Source: Candidatus Pelagibacter sp.
Lineage (GTDB): Bacteria; Pseudomonadota; Alphaproteobacteria; Pelagibacterales; Pelagibacteraceae
Direction of reading: 5' to 3'
Assembly: GCA_028226735.1 (NCBI GenBank)
Contig: JAOIYV010000017.1
Location: 1 to 11,653, forward strand
Length of the DNA stretch: 11,653 bases
Shown here: piece after piece, positions 6,523-11,653 of the stretch
Layout: each line of letters starts with the position of its first letter
How positions within the stretch are numbered: the stretch's first letter is position 1
Translations under genes and position numbers: made by a program
Notes under the pieces: generated by a model
The model's input: the letters and a program-made list of their open reading frames with translations, nothing else
Told to the model about the DNA's origin: nothing
Databases searched by the model: none

Positions 6523-6551
6523 ATTATAATTTACTTTGTATTGTTTAACAA
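6523..6551 (-). promoter_or_regulatory. candidate promoter with overlapping palindrome before puuE
   Basis: On the minus strand TTGTTA (6551-6546), a 17-base spacer and TATAAT (6528-6523) form a sigma70-like promoter: 4/6 and 6/6 matches with ideal spacing. The start point would fall at or near the puuE ATG, giving a nearly leaderless message. The -35 lies within an inverted repeat, TTGTT-T-AACAA (6541-6551), a plausible operator. It occupies the 39-base gap after the argE-like gene, so puuE-alc-allA could be transcribed independently of that gene. Confidence 0.45.
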
Positions 6552-6555
6552 TTTA

Positions 6556-7746
6556 TTAATTTGGAACAGACTTTGCTTTAATGCCATCAAGTAAGTTTAA
6601 ACATTTTTTAAGTTCATCCAAAACAATGAACTCATCAATTTTATGGGCTTGATCAATTGATCCTGGACCACACACCACCGTACTAATCCCAATTTCTTGA
6701 AATAAACCTGCTTCAGTTCCGAATGAAACAACTTGTCTAGAATTATCACCTGTTAAACTCGAAATTAACTCACAAGCATCTGACTTATCTTCTCTATCAA
6801 ACCCAACTATCTCACCAATAATATTTTTTTCAATTGAGGCATTGGGAAAAATTTTTTTCATTTCAGGTAACAAAACTTCATTTGCATATTTGTCAATTTC
6901 TTGATTTAAAAATATGCCATCTTCTTTAACAACTGGTCGTGTTTCCCAATTAACATGACATTTATCAGCTATTACATTGTGAGCAATACCACCAAACACA
7001 CCACCAATAGAAAGGGTAGAGTGAGGTGGATCAAAAATAGAGTCTTTAGGCGCTATACTTTTTAGTTTTCCCCTAAGCTCAATTAATTTATTTACATATC
7101 TTGATGCATATTCAACAGCACTTACACCTTTATGAGGTGCTGAACTATGTCCTGCTAAACCTTTAAAATAAGTTGTGTATTCATAGCATCCCTTGTGAGC
7201 ATCAATAATTTTCATATTAGTTGGCTCACCAATAATACAAATACCATCTTTAATATCTCTTTTTTTTAATTCTTCTATGAGTATAGGCGCACCCTGGCAT
7301 GCTGTTTCTTCATCGAATGTAAATGAAAAATGAATGTCTCTATCTAAATTTGATTTAGAATAAATAGGAGCATAAGCTAAAGTACATGCAATAAAACCTT
7401 TCATATCACACGAACCTCTTCCGTATAACTTATCACCTTTAATTGTTGCGGTAAAAGGATCAGAACTCCAACCTTTTGAAACAGGAACAACATCAGTATG
7501 GCCTGACAAAATAATTGGCTTCTTATTGTTTGAGTTTTTTGATTTTAGTGTAGCAAATAAATTTACTCTTTTTTTTTCGTCATCATAGGTTCTAAAAGAA
7601 GTAGCACCTAACTTTTTTAAGATATCATCACAATAATCAATTAATGAGCTGTTATCTTCTCCTGAAATAGTTTTAAAAGCTATTAAGTCTGTTAAAATTT
7701 GAACTGAATTATCATACAATAGCTCTGAATTATTTTCTGTACTCAT
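6556..7746 (-). CDS. argE: ArgE-like M20 deacetylase (acetylornithine deacetylase family)
   Basis: Read from the ATG at 7746 this is a 396-residue M20 metallopeptidase-fold enzyme. The ArgE subgroup releases acetate from N2-acetyl-L-ornithine using two metals, usually Zn or Co. Active-site motifs are complete: SGHTDVVP at 81-88 (H83, D85), GRGSCDMKG at 109-117 (metal-bridging D114), FDEE at 144-147 (catalytic E146, ligand E147), GEPT at 173-176, AGHSSAP at 198-204 (dimer-interface His) and the C-terminal QAHKIDEF at 366-373 (H368). A TTG nine bases upstream (7755) is in frame, but the ATG is a better start, and a TATAAT at 7763-7758 would place the transcript start inside that extension. It is the first gene of the minus-strand run, 39 bases before puuE. 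Arginine biosynthesis is the default role; another N-acyl substrate linked to ureide use is possible. Confidence 0.85.
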   Translation of the reverse strand: MSTENNSELLYDNSVQILTDLIAFKTISGEDNSSLIDYCDDILKKLGATSFRTYDDEKKRVNLFATLKSKNSNNKKPIILSGHTDVVPVSKGWSSDPFTATIKGDKLYGRGSCDMKGFIACTLAYAPIYSKSNLDRDIHFSFTFDEETACQGAPILIEELKKRDIKDGICIIGEPTNMKIIDAHKGCYEYTTYFKGLAGHSSAPHKGVSAVEYASRYVNKLIELRGKLKSIAPKDSIFDPPHSTLSIGGVFGGIAHNVIADKCHVNWETRPVVKEDGIFLNQEIDKYANEVLLPEMKKIFPNASIEKNIIGEIVGFDREDKSDACELISSLTGDNSRQVVSFGTEAGLFQEIGISTVVCGPGSIDQAHKIDEFIVLDELKKCLNLLDGIKAKSVPN

Positions 7747-7757
7747 ATTTAACAACC

Positions 7758-7785
7758 ATTATATATTAAATATATGAAAGAACAA
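7758..7785. promoter_or_regulatory. compact divergent promoter region, argE-like gene / csaA
   Basis: Only 27 bases (7747-7773) separate the two ATGs. On the minus strand TATAAT (7763-7758) is a perfect -10, with TTGTTC (7785-7780) 16 bases upstream as a poor -35 inside csaA. On the plus strand TATATT (7762-7767) is a candidate -10 for csaA, with no good -35. Both predicted starts fall within a few bases of the ATGs, giving leaderless or near-leaderless messages. An inverted repeat ATATATT-A-AATATAT (7761-7775) covers the region; it may only reflect AT-richness. Confidence 0.4.
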
Positions 7786-8115
7786 ATAACCTATGATATT
7801 TTTGATAAAGTAGACATTAGGGTTGGTACTGTGGTGTCAGTCAAAAGAAATGAAAGAGCAAGAAAACCATCTTTGGTTATTAGTGTTGATTTTGGAAAAG
7901 AGATTGGTATTAAACAATCTTCTGCTCAAATTACCCATTATTACAATAAAGAGAATTTGAAAGGCAAACAAGTTATTGGTGTTTGTAACTTTGCAGAAAA
8001 AAATATAGCAGGAGTTATTTCTCAAGTTCTAATTTTAGGGTCAATCGATAAAGAAGGAAAGGTTATATTAGTTCATCCATCTCAAGAATCTGAAAACGGA
8101 CTTCCAATAGCTTAG
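7774..8115 (+). CDS. csaA: CsaA-like tRNA-binding-domain protein (putative chaperone)
   Basis: This 113-residue protein consists of a single tRNA-binding OB-fold, the EMAP-II/MetRS C-terminal type, as in Bacillus CsaA. Family sequence runs end to end: FDKVDIRVGTV at 10-20, ARKPSLVISVDFG at 29-41, IGIKQSSAQITHYY at 44-57, LKGKQVIGVCNF at 62-73 and the C-terminal NGLPIA at 108-113. CsaA forms dimers, binds tRNA and has been linked to protein export in Bacillus; its role in alphaproteobacteria is less clear. The start is the ATG at 7774, with no Shine-Dalgarno and an AT-rich -10-like box just upstream. An exporter gene follows after 7 bases, beginning a four-gene plus-strand run through aconitase. 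Confidence 0.92.
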   Translation: MKEQITYDIFDKVDIRVGTVVSVKRNERARKPSLVISVDFGKEIGIKQSSAQITHYYNKENLKGKQVIGVCNFAEKNIAGVISQVLILGSIDKEGKVILVHPSQESENGLPIA

Positions 8116-8122
8116 TTCCTTT

Positions 8123-8710
8123 ATGCATCCTGAACTATTCTTACTAATTGGAATTTCTTTATCTTTGGGTTTTACACCAGGACCAAATAATGCTGTAGCT
8201 TCATATTCAGGTTTTAATTTTGGAATAAAAAAAACAATACCATTAATATTGGGTACCTGGTTAGGATATACAGCTTTCGTTATTTTGACTATCTTCGCTT
8301 TGATATCAACTTTTATTCAATATCCAATTATACAAGAAATAATTAGAATTTTTGGAACCTTTTTTTTATTATATTTAGCATATAAAATTTCATTTTCATC
8401 ATCATCTAAAGAAGACAAAAAAGTTAATCCTGTCACGTTTATTGATACTTTTATATTTCAATTTTTAAACCCAAAAGGAGTTATGGCAGGAATAACTTTA
8501 GTTTCAAAATTTGTATTAGAAGATGATTATTTAAATAGTTCTTTAACAGTTATAGTAGTTTGCTCTTTAACAGCGCTTACTAGTATTACTACTTGGGCTT
8601 TTTTAGGTAAATTTTTAAGTAATTTTGCGACAAATAATAATTTTATTAAACGATTTAATTATGCTATGTCATTGCTACTTATCTTTTGTATAATAGGCTT
8701 TTACATCTAA
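8123..8710 (+). CDS. LysE/RhtB-family amino acid exporter
   Basis: This 195-residue hydrophobic protein has about six membrane segments, typical of LysE/RhtB/CadD-superfamily exporters. The N-terminal family motif is clear: GFTPGPNNAVASYSGFNFG at 16-34, with TPGPN at 18-22, followed by GTWLGY at 44-49. The FLNPKG motif is at 114-119, after a short polar loop rich in Ser and Lys (about 89-101). Such proteins export amino acids or their derivatives, but the substrate cannot be read from the sequence. It starts 7 bases after csaA and ends 6 bases before the aconitase gene, so it is probably co-transcribed. No ribosome-binding site is visible. Confidence 0.88.
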   Translation: MHPELFLLIGISLSLGFTPGPNNAVASYSGFNFGIKKTIPLILGTWLGYTAFVILTIFALISTFIQYPIIQEIIRIFGTFFLLYLAYKISFSSSSKEDKKVNPVTFIDTFIFQFLNPKGVMAGITLVSKFVLEDDYLNSSLTVIVVCSLTALTSITTWAFLGKFLSNFATNNNFIKRFNYAMSLLLIFCIIGFYI

Positions 8711-8716
8711 AAAATA

Positions 8717-11386
8717 ATGAAACCGGGTAATAAAAATTCTTACAAATCTTTAAAGACAATTTCTATTGATAATTGTGAATATAAATATTTTTCTTTGCCT
8801 GAAGCTGAAAAAAATGGGTTGTCAGGAATTTCAAGGCTTCCAAAATCATTAAAAGTACTTTTGGAAAATTTATTGAGATATGAAGATGATTTATCAGTTA
8901 CAAAAAATCAAATAGATGCAATCAAAGAATGGTTGAAAACAAAAAAATCATCAACAGAAATAGCATATAGACCAGCTAGAGTTTTATTGCAAGATTACAC
9001 AGGAATACCTGCCGTTGCTGATCTTGCAGCAATGAGAGAAGCTGTTAAAGAAAAAAATAAAGACCCCAATACAATTAATCCATTATCTGCAGTTGATCTT
9101 GTTATTGATCACTCTGTACAAGTAGATAAGTCTGCAAGTGAGAATTCATTTGAAAAGAATGTGGATATTGAATTCAAAAGGAATGGAGAAAGATATTCAT
9201 TTTTAAAATGGGGACAACAAGCATTTAATAATTTTAGAATAGTTCCTCCTGGCACAGGAATTTGTCACCAAGTTAACCTAGAGTATTTGTCAAAAGTAGT
9301 TTGGTCAGAAAAATTTAAAAATGAAAATTATTTATTTCCTGATACACTTGTAGGAACAGATAGTCATACTACTATGGTTAATGGGCTTTCAGTCCTTGGC
9401 TGGGGTGTTGGTGGAATTGAAGCTGAAGCCGGAATGTTGGGTCAACCAATTTCAATGTTAATTCCCGAGGTAATAGGATTTAAAGTTAGTAATAAAATGC
9501 CAGAAGGTACAACTGCTACAGACTTAGTTTTGACTGTTGTAAAAATGCTTAGAGACAAAGGTGTTGTTGGAAAATTTGTTGAATTTTATGGGGAAGGTTT
9601 GAAAAATTTAACTCTTGCTGATAGAGCAACTATTGCCAATATGGCGCCTGAATATGGTGCAACATGTGGTTTTTTTCCAATTGATGATGAAACATTAAAA
9701 TATTTGAGATTTTCTGGAAGAGATAAAAATACTGTAAACATTGTTGAAAGATATGCAAAAGAACAAGGTTTGTGGGCCAGTGAAGAAATAGAATTCACTG
9801 ATACGCTTTCTTTAGATATGTCAACAATTGTTCCGACAATCTCAGGACCCAAGAGACCACAAGATAAAGTTTTATTAACAGATGCTTCGACAGGTTTTAA
9901 AAAAGTTTTTGAAGAAGCTACAGATAGAAAAAAACCAAATATTTCAAAAGTTGAAAAATCAGACTATGAAATTAAAGATGGATCCATACTAATTGCAGCA
10001 ATCACATCTTGTACAAATACATCAAATCCCAATGTTTTAATTGGAGCAGGTTTATTAGCTAAAAAAGCAGTAGAGTTTGGTCTTGAAACGAAACCATGGG
10101 TAAAAACATCTTTGGCCCCAGGGTCACAAGTAGTAACTGATTATCTTGAAAAAGCTGGTTTAAATGTGTTCTTAGACAAACTAGGATTTAATTTAGTTGG
10201 CTATGGTTGCACAACCTGCATAGGTAACTCCGGCCCATTACCTGAAAATATTGTTGATGCAATACAAAAAGAAAACATTTATGCTGTCTCTGTTCTATCT
10301 GGAAACAGAAATTTTGAAGGAAGAATATCACCACATATCAAAGCAAACTATTTAGCATCACCACCTCTTGTTGTTGCTTATGCGCTTGCCGGCCACATGG
10401 AATTTGATTTATATAAAGAACCTTTGGGTAAATCTAAAGAAGGTAAAGATATTTTTTTAAAAGATATTTGGCCAACAAATAAAGAAATAGAAGTTACATT
10501 AAGAGAAGCACTTAATGCAGATATGTTTATAAAAAGATATTCAAATATTTCAGATGGACCTAAGCAATGGCAGGCAATTAAAACTGAAAATACAAGTATT
10601 TATAATTGGGACTCAGGATCAACATATGTTAAGAAACCACCATTTTTTGAAAATTTACCAGATAAGCCTGAAGGATTTAAAGCAATAAAAAATGCAAGAC
10701 CTTTATTGATTTTAGGAGATATGGTTACTACAGATCACATTTCACCAGCAGGAAATATTCAAAGAGAAAGTCCCACAGGAGAATATTTTATGGAACATCA
10801 AATACTACCAAAAGATTATAATTCTTATGGATCAAGAAGAGGAAATCATGAAGTTATGATGAGAGGAACCTTTGCAAACATTCGAATAAGAAATGAAATG
10901 GCCCCTGAAACAGAAGGTGGATTTACAAAATTATACCCAGAAGAAAAAATAATGCCAATTTATGATGCAGTGGTAGAATATAAAAAAAGAGAAACAGATC
11001 TAGTTGTATTTGGAGGCAAAGAATATGGCACAGGGTCATCTAGGGATTGGGCTGCAAAAGGAACTAAGTTATTAGGTGTTAAAGTTGTAATAGCAGAAAG
11101 TTTTGAGAGAATACATAGGTCAAATTTAATTGGAATGGGGGTGCTACCACTTCAATTTATAGATGGAATGAATAGAACAAATCTTAATTTAGTTGGATCA
11201 GAACTAATTACTATTTTAGATATAGAAAAGGGTGTAAATCCTTCAGATAAAGTATCTGTTGAAATAAAATATCCTTCTAATGATATTAAAAGAATTAAAA
11301 CGTTGTGCAGAATTGATACTAAAAATGAATTAGAATATTATAAAAATGGGGGTATTCTACAATACGTACTAAGAAATATGATTTAA
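8717..11386 (+). CDS. acnA: aconitate hydratase, AcnA/IRP type
   Basis: This 889-residue TCA-cycle enzyme isomerises citrate and isocitrate via cis-aconitate (EC 4.2.1.3). It is the monomeric AcnA/IRP type and full length. The three [4Fe-4S] cysteines are present: C432 in SCTNTSNPN (431-439), then C498 and C501 in YGCTTCIGNSGP (496-507). Catalytic-domain landmarks are DHSVQVD at 131-137, GTDSHTTM at 213-220 and SGNRNFEGR at 528-536. The C-terminal swivel domain has GDMVTTDHISPAGN at 667-680, YGSRRGNHEVMMRG at 704-717 and GTGSSRDWAAKG at 771-782. It lies 6 bases after the exporter gene and 1 base before the next gene. Glyoxylate from the ureide pathway could enter the same central metabolism, but its position beside that cluster need not mean a direct link. 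Confidence 0.97.
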   Translation: MKPGNKNSYKSLKTISIDNCEYKYFSLPEAEKNGLSGISRLPKSLKVLLENLLRYEDDLSVTKNQIDAIKEWLKTKKSSTEIAYRPARVLLQDYTGIPAVADLAAMREAVKEKNKDPNTINPLSAVDLVIDHSVQVDKSASENSFEKNVDIEFKRNGERYSFLKWGQQAFNNFRIVPPGTGICHQVNLEYLSKVVWSEKFKNENYLFPDTLVGTDSHTTMVNGLSVLGWGVGGIEAEAGMLGQPISMLIPEVIGFKVSNKMPEGTTATDLVLTVVKMLRDKGVVGKFVEFYGEGLKNLTLADRATIANMAPEYGATCGFFPIDDETLKYLRFSGRDKNTVNIVERYAKEQGLWASEEIEFTDTLSLDMSTIVPTISGPKRPQDKVLLTDASTGFKKVFEEATDRKKPNISKVEKSDYEIKDGSILIAAITSCTNTSNPNVLIGAGLLAKKAVEFGLETKPWVKTSLAPGSQVVTDYLEKAGLNVFLDKLGFNLVGYGCTTCIGNSGPLPENIVDAIQKENIYAVSVLSGNRNFEGRISPHIKANYLASPPLVVAYALAGHMEFDLYKEPLGKSKEGKDIFLKDIWPTNKEIEVTLREALNADMFIKRYSNISDGPKQWQAIKTENTSIYNWDSGSTYVKKPPFFENLPDKPEGFKAIKNARPLLILGDMVTTDHISPAGNIQRESPTGEYFMEHQILPKDYNSYGSRRGNHEVMMRGTFANIRIRNEMAPETEGGFTKLYPEEKIMPIYDAVVEYKKRETDLVVFGGKEYGTGSSRDWAAKGTKLLGVKVVIAESFERIHRSNLIGMGVLPLQFIDGMNRTNLNLVGSELITILDIEKGVNPSDKVSVEIKYPSNDIKRIKTLCRIDTKNELEYYKNGGILQYVLRNMI

Positions 11387-11387
11387 T

Positions 11388-11653
11388 ATGGATGAAGATA
11401 TTGCAATAATAGATACAAACACAAGAAATGAAAGAATTAAAAATTTTTTTTTTCACAATAGAAAAAAAATTATAATTGTAATTTCGATCATAGCAATTTT
11501 GTTAATAGGCTTTTTTTCTTTTCAAGAAATAAAAAAAAAAAATAAAATAAAAATAGCTAATAAATTTAATGCTGTAACAATAGATTATGACTCAGAACAA
11601 AAAGGAAGAGCAACTGAAGTATTAATAGGCATAATAAATGAAAAAGATGAAAC
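11388..11653 (+). CDS. single-span membrane protein, N-terminal part (possibly YfgM/TPR-like)
   Basis: The open frame begins at the ATG one base after the acnA stop and runs off the window after 88 codons, so it is 3'-incomplete. The product begins with a short charged segment (MDEDIAIIDTNTRNERIKNF), then basic residues (HNRKK) and one hydrophobic helix at about 27-44, followed by a Lys-rich segment and a helical-looking region. This predicts a cytoplasmic N-terminus with the bulk outside, if the positive-inside rule holds. The layout resembles YfgM-like TPR proteins, ancillary to SecYEG in enterobacteria, but no TPR is visible yet and the assignment is tentative. Homopolymers in the coding sequence (ten T at 11444-11453, twelve A at 11531-11542) are prone to slippage. 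Confidence 0.75.
   Translation, partial: MDEDIAIIDTNTRNERIKNFFFHNRKKIIIVISIIAILLIGFFSFQEIKKKNKIKIANKFNAVTIDYDSEQKGRATEVLIGIINEKDE

Noticed and set aside
7747..7755. TTG start nine bases upstream for the argE-like gene
   Set aside because: The ATG at 7746 is in frame, and the likely -10 box at 7763-7758 would start the message downstream of the TTG. The extra residues add nothing conserved.
7837..8025. Minus-strand open frame opposite csaA
   Set aside because: The sense frame is a full-length CsaA; the antisense frame is an accidental opening.
9586..9852. Minus-strand open frame inside acnA
   Set aside because: It is contained in the aconitase coding sequence, with no supporting features.
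1..11653. CRISPR arrays, insertion sequences, tRNA or rRNA genes, prophage signs
   Set aside because: No repeat-spacer pattern, transposase, terminal inverted repeats with target duplication, or tRNA-like cloverleaf was noticed. The gene-free stretches are all under 200 bases.

Overview
This window looks like chromosomal DNA from a streamlined marine alphaproteobacterium of the SAR11/Pelagibacter type. The base composition is very AT-rich, with A/T-ending codons throughout. Gene spacing is mostly 1 to 40 bases, two genes overlap, the one divergent pair is only 27 bases apart, and canonical Shine-Dalgarno sequences are nearly absent. The protein set (CsaA, a LysE-type exporter, an AcnA-type aconitase, an ArgE-like deacetylase and ureide-catabolism enzymes) fits that group. 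The taxonomy is inferred from style and content; there is no rRNA gene here.

Layout: (1) 28-2444, plus strand, an agmatinase/guanidinobutyrase-type ureohydrolase followed by an aldehyde dehydrogenase. (2) 2445-2634, a 190-base leader, long for this genome. It contains what can be drawn as an H-type pseudoknot just upstream of the only strong Shine-Dalgarno in the window. (3) 2635-4083, an NCS1-family permease for nucleobase-, hydantoin- or allantoin-like compounds. (4) 4106-4135, a GC-rich hairpin that acts as a shared terminator for converging transcription. (5) 4134-7746, minus strand, in transcription order: ArgE-like M20 deacetylase, PuuE allantoinase, allantoicase and ureidoglycolate lyase, the last two overlapping by 4 bases. 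(6) 7774-11653, plus strand, CsaA, a LysE/RhtB exporter, aconitase, and the start of a single-span membrane protein that runs off the end.

The central block is a nearly self-contained allantoin-use island. The permease is a plausible importer. PuuE opens the allantoin ring to allantoate, allantoicase releases urea and ureidoglycolate, and ureidoglycolate lyase releases a second urea and glyoxylate. No uricase, HIU hydrolase, OHCU decarboxylase, racemase or urease is visible, so the window as seen fits scavenging of external allantoin better than complete purine breakdown. Glyoxylate could feed glycine synthesis or central carbon metabolism. The ureohydrolase also releases urea, so the two blocks share a guanidino/ureido nitrogen theme, but any functional link is inference.

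The most interesting non-coding signals are the candidate pseudoknot leader of the permease gene, a well-formed sigma70-like promoter overlapped by a small palindrome in front of puuE, and the allA stop codon lying inside the terminator hairpin.
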